Positions 44,985-55,110 are shown, counted from the stretch's first letter. The stretch is 64,000 nucleotides of DNA from Notamacropus eugenii (GCF_028372415.1 NC_092875.1:408037239-408101238), one strand, 5' to 3'. Program-made: numbers and translations. The notes: a model not told the origin generated them from the letters alone.

Positions 44985-45420
44985 AGATCTCCTCTAGGTT
45001 CCTCTGTAGTGTTCTGATATAACCAACATTATGTAATCCACAAACAGAAACATCTGGAAGATCACATTATGCATAAGAGTTCTCTCTTCATCTTGGGCCA
45101 TATGCTGGGTCTCCACAACACTGGTGAACACCTTTCTAAAGACTAAATGAATGTCTCCCTATTTTATGCTTCACCTAATATATATGATCAAAAGACTGTC
45201 AAACAAGGTTAGGTCTGTCCTATATCTTCAAGGGATCTGGGTTAATTTTGATGTATGCAAGAGAGAGACTTTGTTGAAAGACAGCCTCAGGCCAATGTTT
45301 TGCTTTGCCAAATCAAATGCTTTCTTTACAATCAACAAACAGCAAGTGCAGCAAAAATCCCAGCTGCCTGCTTTCCTTTGGCTTTTAAAAAATTCTTCCA
45401 CTTGTATTCATTCATACATC
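44985..45420 (-). pseudogene. LINE reverse transcriptase fossil, antisense (RTE-like)
   Basis: On the minus strand, motif A reads K-K-A-F-D-L at 45326-45309 and motif C reads F-V-D-Y at 45044-45033, in the same frame and 93 codons apart, a usual spacing for RT motifs A and C. The second catalytic Asp of F-x-D-D is replaced by Tyr, and stops are present. The clade is uncertain: BovB/RTE-like or another LINE. No ends or A-tail located. Confidence 0.6.
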
Positions 45421-45524
45421 CAAGAAAATATACATGACAGTTGTATACCTGGCATAGTCTATGGGACTGTCTTTTCATAGTCAAAAGTCATTTACCCTCA
45501 AGTGCCCTTCTTAACTAGGACTCA

Positions 45525-45582
45525 CATTCAAGGATCAGATGAGATCATATTTGTAAAGCACTTAGCACAGTGCCTGGAACAT
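45525..45582 (+). repeat. MIR/L2-type 3' end, left part of a split element
   Basis: 'ggatcagatgagatcatatttgtaaagcacttagcacagtgcctggaac'. It continues at 45868-45897 ('aatatagaaggcatttaatcaatgcttg') after the inserted SINE. Confidence 0.75.
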
Positions 45583-45867
45583 CTCATTTCTTAAAGAGGC
45601 CTATTCACTGAAGGAGCATTACCTCATTCAAAGCGAGAACCTAAAAAGGCCTTAGCCTAAAAGGGCCAGGGACTCCCATTGCATCCTGGGTCATCTCCAG
45701 TCATCCTGATGAATATCTAGTCACTGGACCCAGATGGTTCTGGAGGAAAAAGTGAGGCTGGTGACCTTGCCCAGCCCTCTCTCACTCATATCAAAGTCAA
45801 CTGTAAGTCATGTTATCACTTCCTTGATATCATGGTCCTCTCCAAAAAGGAAGGACAAACACAACCT
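45583..45867 (+). repeat. SINE with second LINE tail, copy d
   Basis: 'cctattcactgaaggagcattacctcattc', 'ccattgcatcctgggtcatctccagtcatcc', 'tctagtcactggacccagatggttctgg', 'gatatcatggtcctctccaaaaagg', 'aaggacaaacacaacc'. The head differs from copy c. CCTGGAACAT (45573) and CCTAGAATAT (45865) flank it as a diverged target duplication. Confidence 0.8.
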
Positions 45868-45897
45868 AGAATATAGAAGGCATTTAATCAATGCTTG

Positions 45898-46108
45898 GGG
45901 GCAGCTAGGTGGTACAATCGATAGAGTGTTGGGCCTGGAGTCAGGAAGATCTGAATTCAAATCTGGGCTCAGATACTTAGTAGCTGTGTGAACCTGGGCA
46001 AGTCACTTAACCCTGTTTGCCTCAGTTTTTTCATCTGTAAAATGAGCTAAAGAAGGAAATGGCAAAGAACTCTAGCATCTTTGCCAAGAGGACACAAACA
46101 AAAAATAC
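45898..46108 (+). repeat. BovB-tailed CORE-SINE, copy 10, 3' end shortened
   Basis: 'gggcagctaggtggtacaatcgatagag' head, B box 'gaattcaaatctggg', core 'tagctgtgtgaacctgggcaag', 'gaaggaaatggcaaag', then 'tttgccaagagg'. The last 'agtcagacacgactga' part is missing. Confidence 0.9.
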
Positions 46109-46700
46109 TAGCTTATTCCCTTCTCCTCTTCAGTCTTTTTAATTAATGTCTCATAATAATCCTATTCTTAAAAGAATTATCATTCTTGTAGAAAATCCCC
46201 CAGCAATTTTCCCCTTCAAACTTGGGTTCCAAAGAGATTTTTGCCCTTTTCTTCTTCAGAAATTTTTTTTGAAATAACAAAACAATTTAAAATTAGTCAC
46301 AGAGCATTTAAGCCATTATCAACCTACTAGACCTTACTATTAACTAGTATGTCAGATTATCCAGAAACTAGGACAGTTAAGTTTTGATGAGGAAGAGAAG
46401 AGCTTGTATTGCCAGACAATGCCCAGAGGATGACCTGGCAGCAACATCTCAATGGAGACCTTAGTCTGAAAGAGGCCATTGGGAACCTGATTGCTGGTGA
46501 GATATGTCCTGGAAAAGTAGAAGGATGTGTCCAAGGGGAGGTAGAGGGAAACAAAATGGCAGACTATACAAATCAATAATTCACATTTATAAAGCGAATT
46601 ATAGTTCGCAAGCACTTGGCTGCTTCACAGCCTGGGAGCTACATGGGGAAACAGGACTTGAATTATGATAGTGAGAGTAGCAGAAATAGACAACATGATG
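46109..46700. other. No recognisable feature
   Basis: Mostly unassigned; a short antisense MIR end ('acatttataaagcgaatta') lies near 46582. Confidence 0.45.
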
Positions 46701-46704
46701 GATG

Positions 46705-47165
46705 CGGCTTGGTGTGGTGAACTGAGAGCCAATCTCAGGGTCAGAGAGACCTAGACTTAATTCCTCTTTCTGACTAATACCAGCTGTATGACTTAACCTC
46801 TCAGTATCAGTATTCAATTCTCTAAAACTATAAATTGTAAAGTTTCTTCACCAGGAGATGAAGAATCATCAATGACATCTAGGTCCTAGACCACCACCAC
46901 TACCACCAAAAAATAAAAAGGCTAACAAGATTATTAACAAAAACATCTTGACAGACTGAGATATTAGGTTGAATCAACATGACAAAGTGAAAAGCATTTA
47001 TTCTAGAATAAGAGATCCCACATCTGACATACATGTGTGCCTTTAGACTTAACTTTTAACACTTAATTTTTCTGGACCTCAGTTTCCTCATCTGTAAGAA
47101 GAGGAGGTTGGACTAGGTGGCTTCTGTGATTTCTCTCAACTGCAGAGCTATATTTCTATGATCAT
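46705..47165 (+). repeat. Two MIR elements
   Basis: 46705-46850: 'gcggcttggtgtggtgaactgagagcc', 'agctgtatgacttaacctctcag'. 47040-47165: 'ctggacctcagtttcctcatctgtaag', 'ggttggactaggtggcttctg'. Confidence 0.65.
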
Positions 47166-47374
47166 ATGATGAAATTCAAGAAAGATAAATGTAATAATCG
47201 ATGTACAGGACAATCCTGTACAAATACAGGAAAGGGAACTGCAGCCAAACAACAGTCAGTATGAGAGAGATAAAGAGGTTCTAATGGAACATGAGCTCAA
47301 TATTCAAGTGGATGGGATGAGATGGTAACCAAATAAACTGTTGCATTAGTGGAAGCATCTAGTGTCTAGAATGA

Positions 47375-47560
47375 GCAAGCTGACAGTCCTTTTGTATTCT
47401 AGCCTTCTCAAACTCCATATTGAGCATTACATCCAGCTCTAGGCACTAGGTTTTAGGAAGGCGGGGATGAGGTGGGTGGGAATTAAAGATCATACACTTC
47501 AGACACCAAGTGAAGGACTGGCAGATATTTAGTCTGGAAAAGAAAAGCCTTTCAGCCATG
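47375..47560 (+). repeat. L3/CR1 LINE fragment
   Basis: 'ttgagcattacatccagctctaggcactaggttttaggaagg', 'gatatttagtctggaaaagaaaagcc' match L3 3' text. Confidence 0.6.
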
Positions 47561-47734
47561 TTGTAAAAACATGAGGTGGTCTGAACCCAATAATCTCTGG
47601 GGTCACTTTTGACTCAAATTCTAGAATTCTGGGGAAAAGGGAGAGAGGCAAAAGCTTCAGGGCTTTGATGTGGACGTATGAAAAAACAGGAAATTCTGGA
47701 ACAGAATGATCTAGTCGGGTTCCAAGTCAACAAG

Positions 47735-47890
47735 CTGATAAGCATTTATTAAGTACCTGCTACGAAGCAGGGGATAAAATACAAGCAAAAAAGCAATATA
47801 ATCCTTGACCTGAAGGAACTTAAATTCTAATGAAGGAAAGAAAGAACCTAAAAGGAAGCTAGCGGGAGTGCGGAGGGAAGGTACCCTTAA
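47735..47890 (+). repeat. Ancient interspersed repeat, 5' piece
   Basis: 'agcatttattaagtacctgctacgaagcagg', 'tgacctgaaggaacttaaattctaatg'. It lies just upstream of the HAL1-type element. Confidence 0.6.
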
Positions 47891-48093
47891 AGACCAAAAA
47901 TGGCTAAGTCAGGAGAGTGAAGGGCAGCTGATCTGGAAGGTCAGGGAGGAACTCACCAATAGGAGGTACTCAAGGGGACAAAGGCTATAGCAGCTGAAGC
48001 GTGCTGGTAAAGTCTGGAGGATGAAAGCTTGGAGCTCTCTCTGAACTGATGAAATGAAACTGGGGTGGAGGTGGGGAGGAAAATCCATGATAT

Positions 48094-48106
48094 TAAAATA
48101 TGCCCA
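48094..48106 (+). repeat. Target-site duplication, left copy
   Basis: TAAAATATGCCCA immediately before the HAL1-type element; identical to 51007-51019. Confidence 0.85.
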
Positions 48107-48862
48107 GGGGCGGAGCCAAGATGGCAGAGTAGAAAGACACACATATGAAGGTTCTCCCCCCACAGCCCATAAAATACCTGTAGAGAGGGACTCTCAACAA
48201 ATTCTGGAGCAGCAGAAGTGGAGAACAACAGAGTGGAGGAGATTTCCAGCCCAGGGTGACCTGAAAGGCCCACAGGAAACATTGGTTGCACCAGACATGG
48301 AGCAGAGCCCAGCCCAGCTTTGGCCCTGCAGTCCAGTGCAGCGTGGCTCTGGGAGAAGGACACCTTGGAGGCGAAAGCTCCAGTCACATCAGCAGCAGCA
48401 GGTTCACAGATCTCTCAACCCACAGGCGCTGAAGGTCAGTGACAGGGTTTTTTCAGCTGGCCTAGAAGGGAGAAGAGCCTTCCCATAGCTCTGGCCTTAG
48501 GCAGCGGCTGCAGAGGCCACATCGGGCAAGCAGCAGCAGTTCCCACCACAGCCCCTATAGCAGCCGCATTCATTGTTGGATCGTAAAACCCTGGGGGCAG
48601 TGAGGAGCTGATTATTACCTCAACCCTGTGTAGAGGCCCTGAGGGAGCTGATCTTTATCTCACACTGAATGGAAGCAGAACTGGAGGCCAGATAGCTGTG
48701 GAGAGGAAACTGCTAAGATTCTGGGCACAAAAATCTCTTCCTACTCCCAGACCGGTGTATGCACTTGATTGTGTCACGTTGGAGGAACTGAGATCTTACA
48801 GATTCTCAGAGTATACCCTACTCTTGACAAAGGACCCAAAAGTCAAGTAACTGGTTGGGAAA

Positions 48863-49986
48863 ATGCCCACAAAAAGGAAAAAAAAAATAAGACTATAGAA
48901 GGTTACTTTCTTGGTGAACAGATATCTTCTCCCATCCTTTCAGATGAGGAAGAACAATGCTTACCATCAGGGAAAGACATAAAAGTCAAGGCTTCTGTAT
49001 CCCAAACATCCAAAATAAATAATCAATGGTCTCAGGCCATGGAAGAGCTCAAAAAGGATTTTGAAAATCAAGTAAGAGAGGTGGAGGAAAAATTGGGAAG
49101 AAAAATGAGAGAGATGCAGGAAAAGCATGAAAAGTGAGTCCACACCTTGAGAAAAGAAGACCCAAAAAAATGCTGAAAAAAATAACACCTTTAAAAATAG
49201 GTTAACTCAATTGGCGAAAGAGGTTCAAAAAGTCAATGAGGAGAAGAATGCTTTAAAAAGCAGAATTAGCCAAATGGAAAAGGAGGTTCAAAAGCTCACT
49301 GAAGAAAATAGTTCTTTCAAAATTAGAATGGAACAGATGGAGGCTAACAGCTTTATGAGAAACCAAGAAATCACAAAACAAAACCAAAAGAATGAAAAAA
49401 TGCAAGATAATGTGAAATATCTCATTGGAAAAAAAAAAAAAAAACTGACGTGGAAAATAGACCCAGGAGAGGCAATTTAAAAATTATGGGCCTACCTGAA
49501 AGCCATGATCAAAAAAAGAGCCTAGACTTCATCTTTCATGAAATTATCAAGGAAAACTGCCCTGATATTCTAGAATCAGGGGGCAAAACAAAAATTGAAA
49601 GAATCCACCTATCACCTCCTGAAAGAGATCCAAAAAAAGAAACTCCTGGGAACATTGTGGTCAAATTCCAGAGTTCCCTGGTCAAGGAGAAAATATTGCA
49701 AGCAACTAGAAAGAAACAATTCAAGTATTGTGGAAATACAATCAGGATAACACAAGATCTAGCAGCTTCTACATTAAGGGACTGAAGGGTATGGAATATG
49801 ATATTCCAGAAATCAAAGGAACTAGGACTAAAACCAAGAATCACCTACCCAGCAAAACTGAGTATAATACTTCAGGGGGAAAAATGGTCTTTCAATGAAA
49901 TAGAGGACTTTCAAGCATTCTTGATGAAAAGATCAGAGCTGAAAAGAAAATTTGACTTTCAAAAACAAGAATCAAGAGAAGCATGA
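48863..49986 (+). pseudogene. Degraded L1-type ORF1 (RNA-binding/chaperone protein)
   Basis: ORF1p binds the element's own RNA and forms trimers. Probable ATG at 48863 (MPTKRKK...), in an unfavourable A-run that shifts the frame at about 48871-48887. Coiled-coil parts: 49030-49134 (EELKKDFENQVREVEEKLG) and, after a stop at 49135 and a frame change, 49190-49425 with leucine/hydrophobic heptads. A second A-run (49430-49444) shifts the frame back. The RRM follows (NLKIMGLPES, 49475 on), then the C-terminal domain with NIVVKF near 49650 and RITYPAKLS near 49840. An in-frame TGA sits at 49783-49785; the natural end is the TGA at 49984-49986. Two frameshifts or more and two stops; no function expected. 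Confidence 0.85.
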
Positions 49987-50112
49987 AAAGGTAAACAGCA
50001 AAGGGAAATCATAAGGTACTTAGTAAAGTTGAACAGTTTACATTCCTACATGGAAAGAAAGACAATATTTGTAACTCTTGAAACTTTTTTCAGTATCTGG
50101 GTAGTTGGTGGG

Positions 50113-50116
<4 letters not shown>

Positions 50117-50160
<44 letters not shown>
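50117..50160 (+). repeat. (CA)n microsatellite in the HAL1 3' UTR
   Basis: About 22 perfect CA units, lying between the ORF1 end and the purine-rich 3' UTR. Confidence 0.97.
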
Positions 50161-50163
<3 letters not shown>

Positions 50164-51006
50164 CATAGGGTGAATTGAATTGGATGGGATCACATCTTTA
50201 AAAAAATGAAATTAAGGAGTGAGAGAGAAATATATTGGGATGAGAAACGGAGAAATGGAATGGGGCAAATTATCTCTCATAAAAGAGGCAAGTAAAAAAC
50301 TTTTCAGTGGAGGGAAAAAGGGGGGAGGTGAGAGAAAAAACATGAAGCTTACTCTCATTACATTTGACTAAAGGAAGGAATAAAATGCACACTCAGTTTG
50401 TATGAAAACCTATCTTACAATACAGGATAGTGGGGGAGAAGAGGATAAGCGGGGGGTGGGGGGGGATGATGAAAGGGAGGGCAGTGGGAGGAGGGAGCAA
50501 TTAGAAGCCAACGCTCTTGGGGAGGGACAGGGTCAAAAGAGAGAGCAGAAGAAATGGGGGGCAGTATAGGATGGAGGGAAATATAGTTAGTCTTACACAA
50601 CGTGACTATTATGGAAGTCATTTGCAAAACTACACAGATATGGCCTACATTGAATTGCTTGCCTTCCAAAAGGGGATGGGTGGGGAGGGAGGGAGGAAGA
50701 GAAGTTGGAACTCAAAGTTTTAGGAACAACTGTTGAGTATTGTTCTTGCATACAACTAGGAAATGAGAAATACAGGTAATGGAGTATAGAAAGTTATCTT
50801 GCCCTACAGGACAAAAGAAAAGATCAGGACAAGGGAAGAGAGGGATATTAGAAGGGAGGGCAGATTAGTGATAGGGGTAATTAGAATGCTTGGTGTTTTG
50901 GGGTGGGGAGGGGTGAAATGGGGAGAAAATTTGGAACCCAAAATTTTGGGAACATGAGTGTTGAAAACTTAAATAAATAAATTTAAATACAAAAAATAAA
51001 ACAAAA

Positions 51007-51019
51007 TAAAATATGCCCA
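51007..51019 (+). repeat. Target-site duplication, right copy
   Basis: TAAAATATGCCCA directly after the A-rich tail; identical to 48094-48106. Confidence 0.85.
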
Positions 51020-51817
51020 AAACTTTAACCATGACAAAAACTTAAACATGGTCTATATCTAAAATCCAGATTGCCTTTTAAAACTTGGAAATGAATTGTA
51101 CCTTAAATTCCTCTTTTCCACCAAGACCATGATGCTAACATCCTTCCCAGACTTACTCTGTTTCTGACCAAAAAAAAAAAAAGCTAATGTATTAAAGGAA
51201 ACAGCGCTCCTGTTTGCTATAGCTGACAAGGTGATAATTATCTATAATTATTAGGAGGATAGAGCAAACCTTTGTTAAACATGTCACTCAGAGGCCCTGT
51301 TTTTCCTTGGTGCTGTTTTCTTCCCCACTGGGATGGCAGTTTTCCCATTCTTTCTTTCCCATCCTCCCCACAGTCATGGGACCCCCTTGGGTGGGGGTTC
51401 AGGCTTGCGCTGATCAGTTGAAGAAGCATATTCAGAAATCATTCAGAGAAATCCTGGTTTGTAAATTCAGCCAAGTAAGTCAAACAGTCAAAGAAATACC
51501 AAGGTCTGGAAAAGTAAAAACTACTGTCAGAAGGCTGTCAGCTCCCATTTTTTAAAAAATCCATTAAATGAAGCTAAAAGTCCAATGTATGAGAAAAACC
51601 TGCAAATCACTGTTAAAGAATGAACACACTTAACTCTTACTCCCTGGCACAAACAAAGAAAGTACGAAGTGAACCCAGGCATGAAGCAAGATAACCATAG
51701 GCTGTGTCACCCAGACCCATCGATTTTCATTTTCTTTTTAACTCGCTTTGTCTCAATACACTGAATGCTAAGGATATTTGTTAATAGAAGCAAATGTGCC
51801 AGGGCTACCATGTCTGT
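51020..51817. other. No recognisable feature
   Basis: Unassigned sequence downstream of the HAL1 target site. Confidence 0.45.
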
Positions 51818-52001
51818 CAGGGATTCTTAATTTGGGGTCCATGAACTTGTTTTAAATATATTTTGACTTCATTATGGTTAGTTTCTTTTGTAATCCTATG
51901 CATTTTATTTATGCATTTAAAAAAAATTATTCTGAGGAGTCCCTAGGCTGCACCAAACTGCCAGAAGAGACCACGACACACAAAAAGATTAAAGATCCCT
52001 G
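51818..52001 (+). mobile_element. hAT-type MITE, nearly complete
   Basis: Terminal inverted repeats CAGGGATTCTTAATTTGG and 'aagattaaagatccctg' bound a 184 bp element. Inside: 'ggtccatgaacttgtttt', 'gtttcttttgtaatcctatgcattttattt', 'caaactgccagaagag'. A second copy is at 56537-56735 and a scrap at 14680-14712. A clean 8 bp target duplication was not seen. Confidence 0.7.
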
Positions 52002-52007
52002 GTTTAG

Positions 52008-52147
52008 CTACATGTATACACATATATACATATATATGCTTATGCATGTGTGGATGCATGTATGTACATGTGTATGTGTGGGCATGTGTGTATGTTCATG
52101 TGTGTACATGTGTGTACCCATTATGTCTTTTGTATGTGTGTGTATAG
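52008..52147 (+). repeat. TG/TA-rich microsatellite
   Basis: Imperfect ATGTGTGTATG and ACATATATA units over about 140 bp, producing a Cys/Met/Val-rich frame without meaning. Confidence 0.88.
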
Positions 52148-52149
52148 AT

Positions 52150-52420
52150 AATAATAATAACAGCTAGTATTTGCATAGTGCTTACTGTGTGCCAAGCACT
52201 GTGCTAAGTGCTTTGTAATTATTATCTCATTTGATCCTTACAACAACCCTGGCAAACAGGTGCTATTATTAAATTCTAATGACAGATGAGGAGACTGAGG
52301 TAAACAGAAGTTAAAGTGACTTGCCCAGGATCACACAGTTAGTAAGTGTAGGAAATCAGATTTGAACTCAAGTCCTCTCGACTCCAGGACCAGCACTCTA
52401 TTCCCTGTGCCCTAGCGGTG
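52150..52420 (-). repeat. MIR-type CORE-SINE, antisense
   Basis: 'ataataataacagctagtatttgcatag', 'gcactgtgctaagtgctttg', 'atctcatttgatccttacaacaacc', 'gacttgcccaggatcacacagttag', 'gaactcaagtcctctcgactcc', 'agcactctattccctgtgcc'. Nearly full length. Confidence 0.88.
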
Positions 52421-52462
52421 CGATAAGTTAACGCAGACATGTATATAACTACATACATATTT

Positions 52463-52690
52463 GTTGTTGTTACTTTTGCGGCTTGTCCATCATTCTAGAA
52501 GAGGACTATGACATCATGGAGGTGGTACCATGACATGCAAGTGAATTGGATTAAAGTGAGGAAGGGCTGTCTAAAAGTCACCAGCCTCACTCTCTCCTCC
52601 AGAGCCCTCTGGGTTCAGTGGCCAGATGTATAACAGGACGACTGGAAATGGCCCTGGATGTGGTGGTAGAAGACCTTGACCTTTTAAAAC
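52463..52690 (-). repeat. SINE with second LINE tail, copy e (antisense), truncated head
   Basis: 'cggcttgtccatcattctagaagagg', 'ctatgacatcatggagg', 'cctccagagccctctgggttcagtggccagat', 'acaggacgactggaaatggcc'. The CORE and tRNA-like head are missing. Confidence 0.75.
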
Positions 52691-52994
52691 TTGACTGAAG
52701 CAATGCCCATTTAGTGATTAAGGCTAGGTAAAAAATGAGGCAAAGAATGAGCTCTTTAACTAGTTCAAAAAAAAAATCAAATTTGGAGGGGAAGATCCTC
52801 AGGGTTACGTATATGTGTGTGCATGTGTGTGTTAACTTGAGCCAAATTCACAAAACTCACTTCTCGACAAAACTCAGGTTTTACTTGTAGTCCTTTGAAT
52901 AATGTAAATTACATATATGTATACATACACATACATACATGATATATAACATAGAGAGGGACTATAACGTCTACATGAGTGTGCATGAATATGA

Positions 52995-53303
52995 GGGGCA
53001 GCTAGGGGCTGCAGGGGATAGAGCACCAGTGCGGGAGTCAGGAGGACCTGAGTTCACATCTCACCTCAGACACTCACTAGTTGTGTGACCTTGGGCAAGT
53101 CACTTCACCCCAGTTGTCTTATGCTGGGTCCTCTCCAGTCATCCTGATGAATATCTGGTCACTGGATTCAGATGGCTCTGGAGGAGAAGTGAGGCTGCTG
53201 ACCAGCACAGCTCTCCCTCACTCAAAACAAAGTCAAGTGCAGGTCATGTCATCATTTCTCTGATGGCACGGTCTTCTTCAGCAACGAAGGATAAACACAC
53301 ACG
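52995..53303 (+). repeat. SINE with second LINE tail, copy f, complete with target-site duplication
   Basis: 'ggggcagctaggggctgcaggggatagagc' head, 'gagttcacatctcacc' B box, core 'ttgtgtgaccttgggcaag', 'tcctctccagtcatcctg', 'gaagtgaggctgctgacc', tail 'ggtcttcttcagcaacgaagg' and 'ataaacacac'. TGAATATGA at 52986-52994 and 53304-53312 is a 9 bp target-site duplication. Confidence 0.9.
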
Positions 53304-53348
53304 TGAATATGAACTCTAATAGGTACATATGTGTGTATATATATTAGT

Positions 53349-53465
53349 GTGTACGCTGCTTGAAAGCAGGAATGATTTCTTTTGTATTTTTGCTTTTTTT
53401 TATATTCCCAGTGCCTAGTACAGTGCCTGGCACATAGTAGGGATTTAACCTTTGTTTATAAAATG
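53349..53465 (+). repeat. L2 3' end
   Basis: 'gtgtacgctgcttgaaagcagg', 'cccagtgcctagtacagtgcctggcacatag', 'gggatttaacctttgtttata'. Confidence 0.75.
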
Positions 53466-53839
53466 ATTATTATATCTACATACATAAATAAAAGGTACAT
53501 GTACATATGTATACATGACACGTGTATGTCTGCCAAAGCCTAAGGAATAAACTCTTCAGAAGAAGCCAGGTGGCGTGGCAAGTAAAACTCTGAAGTGAGA
53601 TTTTCTTACTGAAAGGGAAAAGGCAAAGTATTTGAAGGAAAAGCATTCAAGACATGAACACGCATTTGGAGGACAAGATCCTGGACAGAGAGGATGCCAA
53701 ATAGAACAGGGAATGATAAACTGCACATTTGCCTGCAATATGACACAGTAGCTTAACATGGGTGGGAGAGATACAACAAGTTTAGGTCTTGGGTCATGAA
53801 ACAGCAAGTAATCTCCCCAGGAATCTGAGGAAGGCCACC

Positions 53840-53915
53840 CTTGGAGAATTACATTCATTATGGGAAAGATTTTGACAGTCTGGAAGAATTTCAAAGAGCA
53901 ACAAGAATGATTAAA
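53840..53915 (+). repeat. L3/CR1 LINE scrap
   Basis: 'gaatttcaaagagcaacaagaatgattaaagacct' parallels the L3 'cagaggagggcaaccaggatggtgaa' part. The 112-codon minus frame 53556-53894 across it has no motif. Confidence 0.45.
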
Positions 53916-54019
53916 GACCTCTAGGAATGGATTGATTTAAGAGATGTCTATCTCAGCTAACCAGATATTTTCCTGGAAATAACTCAGTATACTTTAGAAA
54001 ATTTCTGCTTTTCAGTGAG

Positions 54020-54195
54020 TGATATAAAGGGTAATAGATTTAAAGTTGGAGGGCCTGGTTCAAATGCTTGTTATGTCATGTGATATCTAGATGATCTTGA
54101 GCAATTCACATAACATCTCTGTGCCTCAGTTTTCTCACCTGAAAAATAAGGGAGCTGGACTGAATGAATTCTAAGGTCCTTTCCTGTTGACTAAG
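54020..54195 (+). repeat. MIR SINE
   Basis: 'aagttggagggcctggttcaaatgc', 'cttgagcaattcacataacatctctgtgcctcag', 'gggagctggactgaatg'. Confidence 0.7.
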
Positions 54196-54566
54196 AATGT
54201 GTAGAGTGAGAAGCAAGGGAGATAGAGGAGGGGGAGTCATAACTTGGGTGGAATTAGATGAGACCACCCAACAAAGGTAAATGAACATGTTTACTTCCCT
54301 GAGTAAGCCATCACAAGTTGTTTGCTGACTAAACCTAATGTCTGGACCCATCTATGGGTCACTATGATTGCCATCAACAGGTCACCAGCTGGGCTGAGTC
54401 TGTGGCTCACCGTCTATCTCCCCATGTCTTGGGCAGCTAGCTTCTGGATGGATGGACCTGAGGGATGGGGGCAAGGCATAAATTAAGTTATAAGATCAGA
54501 CTTAGAACTGAAAGAGAACCCAGAGCCCACCAGTCCAACCTTCTCATTCTACAGAAAGGGTTGAAA
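54196..54566. other. No recognisable feature
   Basis: Unassigned, apart from a weak antisense MIR-like scrap near 54500-54560. Confidence 0.4.
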
Positions 54567-54652
54567 AAATGATAACCATAAAATTTAGAGCTGAAGGGAC
54601 AACTAAAAATCATCTAATCTATCCTATTGCATCATTTAATCTATCCTATGCC

Positions 54653-54864
54653 TAAAGGCAGCTGGATGAGAAGACTCATCTTCCTGAGTTCAAGTGTGGC
54701 CTCAGACACTTACTAGCTATGTGACCCTAAGCAAGTCACTTAACCCTGTTTGCCTCAGTTTCCTCCTCTGTAAAATGAGCTGGAGAAGGAAATGGCAAAC
54801 CACTCCAGTATCATTGCCAAGAAAACCCCAAAATGGGGTCCTGAAGAGGCAGACACAATAATAA
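54653..54864 (+). repeat. BovB-tailed CORE-SINE, copy 11, head deleted
   Basis: 'ggcagctggatgagaagactcatcttcctgagttcaag' lacks about 35 bp between the head and B box, so the A box is gone. CORE and tail are good: 'tagctatgtgaccctaagcaag', 'gagaaggaaatggcaaacc', 'gaagaggcagacac'. Confidence 0.9.
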
Positions 54865-54993
54865 AATAAATAATTATACTAATTTTTATAATAAATAATA
54901 TTTATTATATATTTAATTTTAATTAAAATTTAATTTATTATTTATTATATTTATCTATATTATAATAAATAATAAAATAAGACACAATAATAA
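54865..54993 (+). repeat. AT-rich tract bounded by SINE tail copies
   Basis: 129 bp period: AGACACAATAATAA at 54851-54864 (SINE end) recurs at 54980-54993. Between them lie only A/T-rich TAATAA and TTTAATT units with a single C. Confidence 0.8.
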
Positions 54994-55110
54994 TCTATCT
55001 TTTTTATTTTACAAATGAAGACATTAAGGTCCAGGGAGGACTAGTGACTTAGCTAAGATGACAAAGGCAGTCCGGACTTCCAATCCTGTGCTTTTACCAA
55101 TAGACCATAC

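Larger units (their letters stand above)
48107..51006 (+). mobile_element. Complete HAL1-type (ORF1-only) L1 relative
   Basis: About 2.9 kb, bounded by a 13 bp target-site duplication. It starts GGGGCGGAGCCAAGATGGCA, the usual start of L1/HAL1 elements, and has a 5' UTR of about 750 bp, one ORF (a degraded L1 ORF1) and a 1 kb 3' UTR ending in 'taaataaataaatttaaatac' and an A-rich tail. No endonuclease or RT region exists, so it depended on L1 proteins. An internal deletion of a full L1 is the alternative, but the intact 3' UTR with a long purine-rich tract favours HAL1. The 144-codon frame 48054-48488 begins outside the element and is not credible. Confidence 0.85.
54567..55110 (-). repeat. 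Antisense MIR-type element split by a SINE and an AT-rich tract
   Basis: Left part 54567-54650 ('aaaatcatctaatctatcc'); right part 54994-55110 ('tctatcttttttattttacaaatgaag', 'attaaggtccagggagg'). The text fits the inverted 'atctagtccaac...cattttacagatgagg' MIR region. Confidence 0.5.

Noticed and set aside
48054..48488. 144-codon plus frame and 144-codon minus frame over the same DNA
   Set aside because: The plus frame starts before the element's target duplication and runs through the HAL1 5' UTR; the minus frame is its shadow. Neither shows a domain.
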